A stretch of DNA of 64,000 bases from Isochrysis galbana (GCA_018136815.1 CM030939.1:1992808-2056807), one strand, 5' to 3'; counted from the first letter of the stretch, positions 48,992 through 60,806 are shown. A program made the numbers and translations. The notes: generated from the letters alone by a model not told the origin.

Positions 48992-50200
48992 TAACAAGTT
49001 TATACTTAGTTCGCCCATGGGGGGGCACGAGCCCCCCTCTCCCTCTCTCCACTCCTCCCTTGCCATGGGGGAGGAACTACTCACTCTCCTGGCATGCCTG
49101 ATGGCTTGCCAGGAGCACACTGCCCTGCTGCCCTGCTGACCCATCAGCCCCATCCTTCTCCCCACAGGCACGCTTGATTCGCCCGCCCTGGCTTGTCTTG
49201 GCCAGCCCATCCCTCTGACCAGCAAGGCTAGGGACTGCCAGTAACTGCTGCTTTTGGAGAGTGGCAGTTATTGCCTCTAGGAGGACCAGTTAAGTTAACT
49301 GGTTGGGGCTCGAGGAGGCAGTTAGTCCGGCAGTTAACTGCTTGGCCCGGGCTCTGCGCTCCGCGCTCCGTGGGGATTTATTTTATAGTTTCTTATAAGC
49401 ATACTAAATCCTTACGAAGGCGCGGTCGCGCGGTCGCACAGGCGCACGGTGTCGCTGGTGGGAAGATGCATGGGGACCTGCAGAAGTCCGCCAAGGACTC
49501 CACTCTGGAGCATTCGTTGTTCGCCTCGTTCAATACTGACTAAGGCTGAGTAGTTGTACACTTAGTCGTCCCATTGTGATGAGTGTGCATTAGTATTAGT
49601 GTATTAGTGTGCAATGTGCAATGTGCAATGATACATTGATTGAGAAAGATGCTAGATGCTAGCGAGCAAGAGGAGGAGGAGGGAGGCAAGGAGGAGGGAG
49701 GCGGGGAGGGGGAGGCGAGAGCACGTGAGCGCGCACAGGACAGGCTAGCGGGCCGTTGCCGTTGCGCCTCGGGTGCTGAACAAGTAGTAGTTAACTCAGT
49801 TAACTGGCCTTCGGGCGCAGCGCCAGGCAGTTAGTAACTACGTGGCGCCACTCTAGGGGCAGTTAGTGGCAGTTAACTAAGTTACCTAGGTAACTGCCTT
49901 ACCTAGGCCCTAGCCTTGCTGACCAGCCCCTCCTCCCTCCTTCCCCTGGGTCCCCTTGATAAGGACGCCCTAGCCAGCTCCAGTCGACCTGCAGGGGCAG
50001 GGGCGCGGAGCGGCGCCAACGAGGGAGAGGCAGTAGGGGCCATGGCCAAGCGCCAAGCCCCGGCCTCACCTGCCCTCTGAGCCATGCTCCCAGGCCCCCG
50101 CAATGTCGAGTCGAGCGGAGCCGGAGGGCTCTGAGCCACTCCGTCGCGAGCGGCACCGGCGGCTAGCGCGGCGCTTTGGCCCTCCTCCCCGCCGGGAGTC
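48992..50200 (+). mobile_element. Family A repeat split by a DNA transposon
   Basis: The head and hairpins (48992-49219: AACAAGTTTATACTTAG, G7/C6 arm, CTCCTGGCATGCCTGATGG) are collinear with the full-length copies up to CAGCCCATCCCTCTGAC. The body resumes at 49922 (CCAGCCCCTCCTCCCTCC ... TCGACCTGCAGGGG ... GAGAGGCAG) and fades near 50200. The 702 bp between belong to a separate element with terminal inverted repeats. Confidence 0.65.
49220..49921. mobile_element. Non-autonomous DNA transposon with subterminal palindromes
   Basis: The ends are inverted: CAGCAAGGCTAGGG at the left and CCCTAGCCTTGCTG at the right. AC flanks both sides, a possible 2-bp duplication. Within 130 bp of each end are repeated copies of GCAGTTAACTG and variants (GGCAGTTAGT, CAGTTAACTGG), about four on each side. 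Clustered subterminal repeats are typical transposase-binding sites in hAT and related elements. The interior has no transposase, so it would depend on a partner elsewhere. Confidence 0.65.
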
Positions 50201-51555
50201 GGGTGAATGAAATTCTGGACTGGGTCGGGCAACCCCATGTGGGTGTCTGGACGGGGAACGAACGGCGAACGAAGGGCGGTGGGGCGGCGAGGCGCTCCTA
50301 GCGGCCCTAGTGTGATGGATAGTAAGAGATTGTTAGACCTACAAAGAACTCTTCCCTCAGGGAGGGAGCCTAGACTGCTAGAGTGCAGCGACGCAGCGAA
50401 CAACGACGGACAACGAACCTGAGGACAACAGGATACACCGACTCACGGACACACCGGAAACATTCACCTAAACCAAGCAAATTATCAAGCAACCGCGACC
50501 CCAAATCACCGATAACCCAAACACGTCGCGGGAGACGGAGAGAGAGAGCGAGAGAGAGAGAGAGACTCCGCAGCGACGGCCGGAGCGTGTCTCCGTTGTA
50601 ACTTCCCACGCAGCGGAGAGTCCGAAGGGGAGCGTCATGTCGCGCGACCACGGCGATCACTTTGGATATAGATCGCAACGAGATATCTTCACGACAGAGG
50701 AAATCTTGCCGTTGAGCGTGAACCTTCTAGACGCTTCTAACGAACAACCCTGAGTAGCAACCAAGGGGAAGAAACAGGAAACCTGGAATCTAGACCTGAC
50801 TGACAGGCTAGAAGGAACGAAATGAGAACTCGAATTCTAGATCGCTAGGGACGAACCCTACCAACCTAGATGTACCTGAGCTTCACCGTGTGGCCGCACG
50901 GCGAAGGACCTGGAAACAAGAGCCTGGAAATCGCATCATCTAGGATGAATGCGACATGCAAGCCACCTGGGGACCTAAAGAGGGGCCGCAAGCGCGCGCA
51001 AGCACCCTCTCGAGCAGTGTCTTTGTGGCACAGTCCGAGCTGTTAAACCAACCCCCCAACACACGAAAACCCTGTCTTATCACCCTAGCCAGGGTAGGCT
51101 GGGCAATGCCGCCATCCAGCCCCCCAAGCATGAACATATCAGCCGAACACCCAACACCCAGACGGCCAGGCACGGCGCAAAATGCCTGGGGCGGAAACGT
51201 TGTGTCCGATTGCTAGTGGGGTTGGCTAGGTCTAAGGCATAACATTTACTTAATATCACGGTAGGATTCCTCCTCTCGTATGCACATGCGTTTGCGAATG
51301 TACGGTGTGCGGCGCGGGTAAACGCAATGGAGAGGCGACATCGGCGCAAAGGTTCACAGAGTTCCCATGATGAGTCCCGATCGATCGATGAGGCCGATGA
51401 TAGCACTCGATCCAGGGACATTTTCGAGGGAAGTTTGAAGCATGACTGCTTCGGATAAAGAGATGATAGGGATGGTAGATGCATCTGAAGACTGGACGAC
51501 TAGAAGTTTTGAGTCTAGTGAGGGTGAGTGATTGGTGTCAGCGTGTGTGGCTACC
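50201..51555. other. No gene recognised
   Basis: About 1.35 kb without a frame I would defend. It has a GA-repeat tract near 50535-50560 and otherwise ordinary intergenic composition. The right end holds the 3' UTR of the minus-strand deubiquitinase gene. Confidence 0.4.
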
Positions 51556-54500
51556 TCAGGCTTTGCTGCCTTTCACGGTGAATGCCTGAGCGCGTGAGTT
51601 CGGCGGACGACGCCTGTCGCTCGCAGCCGACGAGCCTCCGAACGGTGCCCTTCCCTGCGGCAAGAAGATGAATTCCGAAGTCAGTATCGCAATATCACGG
51701 AACTCGACCGAGGGCAAGAAGGCGTAGCGTTGTGTGGCAGTGCAGTACCTGCTCGTATAGATGGTCGTTTAGGTGATACCCGGACTTGTGTTGAGTGGAT
51801 TGGCAGATGCCACAAGGTTTGGAGCAATCTCGCGACTCGTGTCCGAATTCCGAGCAGTTGAAACACTTCGATGTCTTGACCATGGTGCCTATCGGAAAGG
51901 AGCGCTGATTGTCAGGCGAAAGCAATTACTGCCCATTATGCTGGACTAGACGCACGCGCGTGCATCACTCGATCTGGGCCGGAGCGTGCGCCGTCCGGGC
52001 TAAGCAGCGACTCACGTGCGCGATAATGGTAGCCAATGCGGTGCTTGTCCGACCCGCACTCACGGCAGGGCTTCGGGCAATCGCGGCTCTCGTGGTTGGG
52101 GTCGTCGCAGTTGTGGCAGGCACCGGGGCCACGCTTCGAAGGCGCCGTAGGAACCTCCGCTTTCCGGCCACCGGGGACGGGACGAGCTGCGTTCGCAGTG
52201 CCGCGGGCACCGCCGACGAGACTGGCGTTTGCAGGCCGTGAGCTCTCACTGATCCCTCCGCGGACAGCGCAGCGGACAGCCATATTGGCCCAAGTGCCGA
52301 CCGTCTCACTACCAGCAGCGGCAGGTGGAAATGCCATCTCCGCTGACATCAACTCGAAGAGTACGAGAGCCGGCTGGTATTTCGCGTTGTGGCATTTGAA
52401 GCGGACGTCCAACCAAGTCTCGCCGACGTGCGTCACGGTAGAATCGTCAAACTGACGCCATGAGCCAGCAGCATCGCGGACGATGGCGCAATAGTGGGAC
52501 GCGTGATAGCATATGAGGCCGACAGCTTTCGCCCACGCCTCGTCACCATAGTTGTAGTCGCTGCCAAGCACCTTCGTCAAGTTGATGCGTTCATCGATGC
52601 ATCCGATGACTGTAGACAGCTCCTCCTTGGATGGGTGCGCTGTCGGCCAAGCGAGGCCAAGGGTGAAGAAGGAGGGCAGTCTTCCCTCGATGGCGGAGTG
52701 GGCACCACCGGGCTGATCAGTAGTGATCTCACGGAGCAAGTCGTCAAAATTAGCTCCACGCGCTGACGACACCTGAAGCAGATCGGCCACATTGGCGTAT
52801 AGCACGAGCTGCGGGTAGGACATCCCTGCGACCAATGTGTTCCACTCGAAGCTCTCAACGGCGCGCCGCGCCCCGCACTCGCGGAGACGCTCAAGGAGCG
52901 CTTCAAATGCCTCAACCGCATCCGCCATGTCGCCCAGCTGAAACCACGCCCCAGAGCTGGTCGCCGAGAGCGCGACACGAAGTGCCTCTACCGAAACAGC
53001 TGGAGTGATAATGCCCGAGGCGGCAGTGGCGGCGGCGGAGAGGCCAGCAAAGGTGTCTTTAAGTGCGCAGAGCACAGGGTCCTCCCCCTCAATGCCCGCC
53101 ACCACCTCGCGGAATTCACGCGCGTGCCAAAGCAGCTGCACGACCACGCTCAGGAAGCAATTGAACGCGCCGCGCGGATTGAAAATGCCAACAGCCGCGG
53201 AAGAGCCCTCCTTGCCATGCTCTTGCTCACGCATAACACTAGCAAGCGAGACAGCTTGCTGATGTGCCAGCTGCGACGGGAGTGGCGCAAGGGCATCTGC
53301 CGTGGCGGACCCGCCACCATTGCCAACCTCAATCGCGAACGGCTCCAGCGTACCATGCCGCCCGTCCACAGCGTGCCAACGCTTGCGCTGCAGGTCCATC
53401 ACGAGGCCAAGCCGCTTCACTTCTTCTATCATCTGATCCGCATCGTGGTGTGCATTGTTGCGAATTAGGCCCGAGATGTGCTCTACGACCACCTTGATCT
53501 TATCGTCAGTCAAAACCGCCGGCGCCCCGGCGGCCGCGGACTGACCTCCGTTCTGCATCGGCGGCTTCATTAGCCGTTCGCACGAGAAAGGGTCGAGAGA
53601 TCCACCGCGACCATCGGTCGTGTGCCAATGTTGCTGGCGTAAGTCGACGATGAGACCCAGGCGCTTCACCTCCTCGATGAGCTCATCAGCTTGAGGTCTC
53701 TGATTCGTCCGCACCAACCCCGCGACGTGGTCCACAACGACTTTGATCTTGTCGTCGGTGAGGGTGGACATAGGCAGATTGCCTGCGTCGTTGGGGCCCC
53801 CGTTTCCAGCAAACACAGGACCGGCTGCCCCATTGGCCGCCGGCTTGGCGAGGGTGAAAGGCTCAATGCCGCCGCTACGTCCATCTCTCGCGTGCCAATG
53901 CCGGTGCTGTAGATCCACCACCAGGCCGTGGTGCTGCAGCTCCTCGACCACCTGATCGGCCTGCTGCCTCGACTGGCTGCGCAGAAGCCCGACGATGTGT
54001 TCAACGACGGCACGGATCTGGTGGTCTTCGAGCGCACCAGAAGCAGCAGGTTGGCTGCCGTTACGTGTGTACTCAAGCCCAGTGCCGCCACCAGCGCCAG
54101 CGTCGCCACTGCCCTCGTTGGGAGCGGATCCACGCACTGTCAGGATAAGTATGCGAGCGGAAGAGGCACCTTCCTTCCTAGGCGGGATAGGCGAGCTCAG
54201 TACCCTTTCGACGATGCTGATTTCGTTAGCTGAACGCCGGACGACGTCGATTGCTTGCTCCCGATCCTGATGCGACTTGAAGGGAGTCAACAAGGCTTCC
54301 CCGGCCACTGCTGGGATGCGCTGGGAGGCGGGGAAGAACAACACGAAGTCATCCACCACAGAGGCGCTTAGCGCGGAAAGATTTGAGATGACAAGCGCAT
54401 AGGGATGGCCACTCTCCTCTCTCAGCTCCTCAAAGCGTTTCACTGCAGCTTCAACATCGCTCGATATCGAGTCGTCAGCGTCGGCTGAGCCGCTGTGGTC

Positions 54501-57500
54501 GCCTTGGGAGAGCAGCCAGTCAGCAGCTCGATCTAGATCGTCGTTGTGCAAGTGGAGCGCCTTTTCGCACTGACGGACTGATGACTGAGTGACAGCGCGC
54601 AACTGCTTCGCAAGCTCGCGCCGGTCTCTCTCGCTGAGCGTTCGGCCGTCCCGCTCCATTGTCTCAGACGCGGGCGCTAGGGCGGAATGCACCGACCCAG
54701 CGGCGGATGCGTCGATAGGGACCGCCTCGCTGTGCTCCTGCTCATCCCGACCCTTGTGGCCGCCTTTTGAGGCCGGGTCCAAAGTAAATGGCTCGATCGT
54801 CCCGCAGCGTCCGTCAGACGACTCCCAGCGGTTGCGCTTGTCGTCAACGGATAAGCCTTGCTCGTTAAGCTGGTCGCGGAGACGGTCCGCAGCCTTGTAG
54901 TCGTGCCGGAGCCGCGCCGCCTGGCGCGCGCCGAGGATGCGACTTATCTCCTCATCCGAAAGCGTTGACACGATGATGGCGCCGGAGGAACCGTCAGCAC
55001 TATGCCATTTCTTCTCCTTTGAGTCGAGGTAGATGCCGTGCCTCTCGAGCTGGTCGCGCAGGATGTCTGCCGTCTTGTAGTCACGGCGCGCTCGCGCCTG
55101 CTCGCGCTGCACTAGGATCCTCTGGATCTCCTCATCTGAGAGGCGAGGTGCACCAGCGCGCGCCGCCTTGTGCGCATAGGCCGCAGAGATGTTGACCATG
55201 CCGATGGGGCCCGACCGCCCGTCCGCAGCCTGCCACTTGCCTTCCTTGGGATCCAGATGCACGCCATGCCTCTCTAGCTGGTCGCGGAGACGGTCTGCCG
55301 TCTTAAAATCTCCGGTGCAACGAGCCTGCTCTCGCTCCCGAACGAGCCGTTCAATCTCCTCATCGCTCAAACTGCTTCCGCCTGCCGCTCGGGCCGCTTT
55401 TTGAGCGTGCATCTCCGAGACGTTGACAGGAGGGATCGGCCCAGAACGCCCGTCGGCAGCGCGCCAGGTGCGGGCCTGATCATCGAGCGAGACCCCCAGC
55501 TTGGCCAGCTGATCGCGCAACTTGTCTGCCGCGTCAAAATCGCGCGAGAACCGCGCCTGCTCGCGCTTGACAACCAAAGCCCTCACATGTTCATCAGGTG
55601 CAGCGCTTGGGCGAGGCCGGGCAATCGGAATGGCGACAGGTCGCGGCGGAGCGGACGCCGCGCCCGCGTCCACGTGGTTCTTGCGAACCACCGAGGCCCA
55701 TCCGGCCGGCTTGCTCGCCTCGGGAGCTGGCGGCGGCTGCGGCTGCGGCGCAGCCGGCTCTTCTTGGTGGACAGGCTGCGGCGGCGGTTGGTGCTCGGAG
55801 GACCCAACCGGGGACGGAGGCTTCTCGAGCTCGCGCAGGCCCGGCGCGCATTCGACCCGAGCTTGCCGCCTCCCACGCTCTTGAAGTTGTTGTAGCGCGC
55901 AGCGCGCAGCGAGCCGCACGAGCTGCTCCGTGCCACGGCGCCTGCTCTCCTTCCGTTTGTGCTGCAGCCAGAGAGCCCATTGTGCCTTGAGTAGCTTGCC
56001 AAGTACGTCAAAGAAAGGTAGTGTCCACTCACGCACCGCAAATTGATGCGATGAGGCGAGGCCATTGGCCACCAGGATGGCCTTACCCTGCTGGGGGTTC
56101 TGCTCAAGCACGCCCTTGATTTGCTTCGCGTCGCTGAAATACTTGAGGACCTTCTGGTAGAGCTCCATCAAGACCGCCCGCTCCTGCTCCAAGAGAGAGC
56201 AAGTGGTTGAGAAGAGGCGGATGAGGAACGTGGCGATGCCCTCAAGGCCGAGCAGACTCGAGAGGAGGTGGGCCTCCGCCTGCGAGTATTGCTGTGCATC
56301 GAAGAGTGTCAGGTTGCACAATGTGTCCTTGTGGAGCGCCTGCACCTGCACGAGCAGGTTTAGCTGCGCCCACTCGACGCGCTCCGCGTCTGAGGCCGAA
56401 TCGCTCGGCAGACTTGTGGCGTGCAGCATGGATCCAGTAACCTCCTCACCAGTCAGCGATCGGAGGTAGCTGGCGACCTGAGCCATGTGCACCACCAGTG
56501 CTTGCAGGAAGCGCAGCCGGGCCGCCTGTGCAAGCCTGGCCACGTAGAGCGGCAGCTCATGCCCCGACTTGCCAGCCATAGAGACCATCCCTATTTGCAC
56601 TTGCTCGTACCATGTCTGTGCGGTCGGGGCATTGACCGATTAGACGAGGTCGACGGCGGACGCTCTGCGCACGGGCTGAGCACGCGGGGGATTGGGCTCA
56701 CCAATAGCTGCAGATGATGCAGCGCGAACAGCTCATACTTGGCACGGTGAAAGCTCGGGCTGCGCACGAAGCTGCCAAGCGCGGCGGGGTCATGCAGCAT
56801 GTTCAGCTGGCCAATCAACAGCGACAAGTGCTGCTGCAATGTGGGGAGGTCGCCATAGCTGGAAGGCTCGCCCAGCATGCGTAGAGGCCCATCCAGCTGT
56901 GTCAATTGCACCACCGTGCGCATTACGGCACCCAGCGCTGGGTGTGCCTCCCCACATGACAACATCGCCTCCAACGCGCCGCGCAGCTGCTCTGGCTCAA
57001 GAGGTGTGTTGGTCTCCACTAGCAGAGCTGCGGGCAGGGTGGAGTGGAGCCAGTGGGAGCGGTGAAACGAGGTCGAGCAATGCTGAGAGCCAGTATACAG
57101 CGGCGTGTGCCCACCCGGTGCGGCGGCGATCAGGCGGCGACCAGGCAGCCACGCGCACCGTGGTTGGAGCTGCCCAACACAGTCATGTCGTCGCTGGGCA
57201 CGTCTGTCACGCTGCCCAGCACGAGCTCCTGCGAGAGGCCGGCTGCGGGCACGACGATGCACCCGCCCTCCACGCGGAATCCCGAGATCAGCGGATGAAG
57301 CGACGTGCCTGAGAGCAGGTGACGTGCGCGTCGAGCTCAGCGCGCGCTCGAGGAGGCAGTCTGCAATCTGTTGCGAGCAGAGCACGAGGCTGCACAGTGC
57401 AACCCGCCCGCCCGCATGGCCAGCAGGCACGAGCTTGAGATGAGGGGTGCTGCCGCCCTGGCACGTGACAGGCAGGGTGCCCCCGATCCTGCGGCCTGTC

Positions 57501-57737
57501 GCTCGTGGGGCGTCGCCCGCTGATCCGGCTGCCTCGTGCGGTACAGCATTGTGATGAAGGCGTGGGCGGCGAGGGCGCGCCTGCGAGCGGTGAGAATCCC
57601 TCTGCTCCCACTCGCAGCACGTCGATAAGAGCGCTGAAGGTGGCGTGCCTGAGTGAGGGATTGGTCACGCCTGCCTCGATCGCCTGCTCCAGCGCCTCGC
57701 GACCCACGGGCTCGGGCTCGGCGTCCAACATCGCCAT
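51556..57737 (-). CDS. Large ubiquitin-hydrolase-like protein with seven AD-LRD/DGR repeats
   Basis: A minus-strand multi-exon gene. Well-supported exons are 57159-57308, 56702-57027, 52016-56603, 51749-51888 and 51556-51654, all phase-compatible (over 1,760 residues). The first exon or exons (from Met at 57737, MAMLDAEPEPVG) are tentative. In the big exon, numbering from its Met at 56600: seven ~50-residue repeats of the form AD-LRDQL---GV-LD----W---DGRSG (four at about 330-600, three at about 880-1080); a UBA-like helix set between them (QCEKALHLHNDDLDRAADWL); then a peptidase C19 domain with Cys1148 in AFNCFLSVVVQLLWH and His1369 in HASHYCAIV, followed by FDDSTV. Zinc knuckles end the protein (CHNCDDPNHESRDC and, in the next exon, CFNCSEFGHESRDC). 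The catalytic residues are present, so I infer an active deubiquitinase. The repeats resemble the C-terminal tail of cysteinyl-tRNA synthetases. Confidence 0.75.
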
Positions 57738-58379
57738 CCCCCCCCCCACTCTCCCGCCGCCGCCGCCTCCGCTGCTTCCGCCGCCGCTCTGCTGGCTCGC
57801 GCGGCGGGGGGGGCGGGGGGGAAGGGGGGGGGAGAAGGCGGGGGGGGCCCGCGTGGGCGCTGCCGCGGCGCAGCGGCCACACCCCGCGAGGATGAGGTGA
57901 AAGGGGAAAGAAACAAGCCGCGTTATCACAAGGGAAACCAACTGCCGTGGCCGAGGGAACGCCGCCTCCCCCCCCCCCGCGGGCGGCCCGCGCGACCCTC
58001 CCCCCCTCCGGAACCACCTCTTTTCTCTCCACTCCTCCCTTTCCTTCTCAGCCGCCACCTCTCTTTTACACTACTCTAAATACTCTACATACTAGAGGAG
58101 GCAGAGTGAAGAAGAGACGTAGATAGAAAAGCAGTCATCGAAAAAGTAAACGTAGTCCTAGACGTTTGTTTATTTACAACATTGACGCATTCCTATTCGT
58201 AAACAGCTGCGTACAATGAGTGGATATAAATATACACGGGGGTACCTTGTACGTTGATTGCAATTGCAGGTGATCTAAAAACTGTCGTTATTTTCAGCGA
58301 TTTAGCGCGCGCCGACGGCTCCCCTCTCCCAGCCCCCCGCAACCACGACGCCCCAACGACAAAGAGCATAATTACTACT
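57738..58379. other. Upstream region of the deubiquitinase gene
   Basis: C-run and G-run rich DNA nearest the start, then AT-rich DNA from about 58050. It probably includes the promoter. No gene is seen. Confidence 0.35.
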
Positions 58380-59225
58380 ATTTGCGCCGGAGGGGCGACT
58401 ATCACAAAGTCAAGCTCAAGGTCAAGGTTAAGGTTATGGGAGAACCCCATATCCACGAGAGGATCAGCCCGCAGGTATTGCCCGACGAGTTATACACTCC
58501 GCTGAAGTGGGGACGAGCGTACGATGGGCCGGCTGAAACGGCATATCCGATACCTCAAGAATACACGCTTAATATTAATAAATGCACACATACGCATAAA
58601 ACGCTAGAGGATATTATAAGTGTCAGGGCCCTGACTAAAGCGTTCCTCGCATTGAGGATAACGAAGACACAAAGATCCACGTAAAGGTGGGAAAAGAGGC
58701 TACCGGTCCTCTCGGGAAAGTGGAAACAAGTATCGCAATTGTACAAATATAACTTTCTAACACCTAGAGACTCTTACTTGTACTTCAAACATGTCCTACA
58801 TAGGAGGATAGCTACAGCGAACCGTTTTGCTGACGATCCGACATGCCGCTTTTGCGGCATAGCCCCCGAGAGCTCCACTCATATAGCATCATGTATCGCG
58901 ACGGAGCCCGTCTTCGAATTCATAGAAGGACTCCTGGGGATTAATCCTAGGCAGGGATATGAAATAGCCCAACGTCTTTTCTGCTATCAGGTAGACAGAC
59001 CGCATCCCTCCTCGGGATGCTTAGTTAGGTATCTTGGCATGGAGGTATATCCTAACGGACTTTTACAACATCCAGTATGGCAACGCGGACGGTAGGTCCG
59101 TTAGATCGATCCTAAGAGCGATCCTTGCGAGATACCATCTATTAGTAACGGCGAAAGTCGGTTTCTTTCAGAGACTGAAAAAACAACGAGAGAATATGGG
59201 ATATGGGGCTACACGCCCCGAGTAA
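58380..59225 (+). pseudogene. LINE (non-LTR) retrotransposon, C-terminal remnant
   Basis: Three plus-strand frames in series carry the C-terminal end of a non-LTR polyprotein. The first (58382-58684) contains KVKVMGEPHIHERIS. The second (58739-59095) has the zinc-binding region typical of these proteins, CRFCGIAPESSTHIASC, preceded by YLYFKHVLHRRIATANRF. The third (to 59225) ends RYHLLVTAKVGFFQRLKKQR. Frame changes and stops between them show decay. No palm domain or endonuclease remains. The orientation is the same as for the RT fragment at 37575-38004, which may be of the same family. Confidence 0.6.
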
Positions 59226-59855
59226 CAAACACATTAAGAAAATGATAAGCCCTCTTTACACGGTGGACAAAGGTTTCAACCTAGAAACATCGGAAGACCT
59301 CCTGCAGGCGGCGAGAGGTCTTGATATGCGAAACATCACCTAAGGTAGCTAACTCTTTTTTGATAGGGACCCCAACGGACAGCGAGGGAGATTCTATGAG
59401 GTATAAAAGAAGATGATACAAGCCGAGCCAGAGCAAAGGAGAAACCATAGTCTCCCGCCCCCTTCTCTCCAACTCCTGGCCGAAGCAGCGCGCGCGGCCT
59501 CCCCGGAACGCCAGCTTCTCCGCTAAAGAGGGAACTGGGGAAGGGGAAGAGGGTTGTTAGGGGTTAAGGTTAAGGTTGGGTAGTAGGGAGGTCCACGAGC
59601 ACACTGCCTCATGCTGCACACGTAGCGTGATCCTAGGAAAATCAGTTCCGTGTCGCATCCGCGATCGACCTTTTTGTTTTAGAAGTTGTCTGCGTTTCTA
59701 TGTCCCCTCCTTGCAGGCTAGTCACTAGTCACCGTGTCACCGTCGCAGGATCCTACATTCGTCCATTCGCCCTTGTTGCCCTCGCCTCCTTTGTCGCCTC
59801 CCTTGCCGTCTGCTTGCCCCTCACTCACCTGGCTTACCTCCTTGTGTGCTCCTCG
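59226..59855. other. Spacer; contains repeat J copy 2
   Basis: Bases 59653-59722 match 7247-7318 (GCGATCGACCTTTTTGTTTT and following words). The remainder could include the 3' untranslated part of the LINE remnant. No gene is seen. Confidence 0.4.
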
Positions 59856-60003
59856 AACTAAGTTTATACTTGGTTGACCCATGGGGGGGCACGAGCCCCC
59901 CCCTCTCTCCACTCCTCCCCTGCCATGGGGGAGGAACCACCCATCCTCCTGGCACGCCTGATGGCTTGCCAGGAGGCCACTCCTTGCTCGCAGGAGCGCC
60001 CTC
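59856..60003 (+). mobile_element. Family A repeat, head only
   Basis: AACTAAGTTTATACTTGGTT, CCATGG, the G7C/GC7 hairpin, CCTGCCATGGGGGAGG and CCTCCTGGCA-CGCCTGATGG-TTGCCAGGAGG are present; similarity ends at CCACTCC. This is the third head-only or 3'-truncated copy. Confidence 0.75.
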
Positions 60004-60025
60004 ATGGTGAGCTCGGCCCGGTGTC

Positions 60026-60400
60026 CTAGGACCGAGCTTTTTTGTATTTGATGTTGCTGGGCCTTGTCGGTTCAATCTTTACGGGAGCTGAACCCGAACC
60101 GATAAGCGGCCTTTTGTTTTCAATCTTTACTTGGGAAGCTGAACCCGAATCGACACCTTCTAACAATTCTTGGAGGTGGGGAATTAATTCCAAATTGACA
60201 TAAGTTTTGATTGTACCCAGCAGAACGTCACGACTCATATCGAGGATTGTTTTCTCAGTGAATTTATTGCTCAAGAGAGTGTGTCTAATATAAACCAATG
60301 TGAATGGTTTATCAATCTCGCAAATGGAGTGTAAGGTGTCTTCAATTTTCGTATTGTGCTTGAAATTGAATACATTGAATAAGAACTTACATTCTTCAGT
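60026..60400 (-). CDS. AT-rich ORF of foreign composition
   Basis: A minus-strand frame with clearly lower GC than the surroundings. The protein-like part runs ECKFLFNVFNFKHNTKIE, then TLVYIRHTLLSNKFTEKTI, LLGTIKTYVNLELIPHLQEL and a tail with two imperfect copies of a VKIE motif (SASQVKIENKRP; SAPVKIEPTRP), ending KKARS. Leu/Ile/Lys/Asn richness and AT bias are unlike the host genes. Upstream it joins GC-rich sequence, so its true start is unknown. I recognise no family. A viral or other horizontally acquired origin is possible but unproven. Confidence 0.4.
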   Translation of the reverse strand, partial: TEECKFLFNVFNFKHNTKIEDTLHSICEIDKPFTLVYIRHTLLSNKFTEKTILDMSRDVLLGTIKTYVNLELIPHLQELLEGVDSGSASQVKIENKRPLIGSGSAPVKIEPTRPSNIKYKKARS

Positions 60401-60528
60401 GTACCGCAGGGACAGGGCGCAGGGGCAGGAGGGGTACCTGTGACGCGGCCGAGACTGGGGCCGCCCCCGCGCCTTCACCCTCCCTCACCCTCCCACCCCT
60501 AGGACTGGGACTCCCTCGTGGTGGCCCC

Positions 60529-60576
60529 GCATCGCGTATTTGGAAACGAGGGGTACCAAATGAAGGCAAACGACCT
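60529..60576 (-). repeat. Module E, copy 2 (inverted)
   Basis: GCATCGCGTATTTGGAAACG, then AGGGGTACCAAATGAAGGCA and AACGACCT. The A-tail part is absent; the other end is at the same base as in the other copies. Confidence 0.6.
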
Positions 60577-60593
60577 GAACGCGTGAACCCGCT

Positions 60594-60806
60594 GCCGGGT
60601 GGGTGGGCGCTCGGGCGAGTTGTGCGACTTTTGGGTGACCCCCGATTGGCGCGGTCAAGGCGTTGGACTTTGTTACGGGAAGCGATGCGTGTGGCTCGTG
60701 AGCTAGGGATGCGGCGACTGTGGTTGTGGACGTTGCTCGAGTCGGGGCCCGTCTCGTTGTATGATCGCGTGGGACGACACGCAATATACACAGGCTCACG
60801 CTGATG
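60594..60806 (+). pseudogene. GNAT acetyltransferase fragment with frameshift
   Basis: Reading GELCDFWVTPDWRGQGVG (from 60614) and then, after a frame change near 60668, LLREAMRVARELGMRRLWLW followed by LYDRVGRHAIYTGSR and a TGA. Together these are motif A (V-P-RGQGVG) and the following helix/strand of the GNAT N-acetyltransferase fold, including the LY--VG terminus. The N-terminal half of the fold is missing and the frameshift breaks it, so it is a remnant. The substrate cannot be inferred. Confidence 0.6.
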
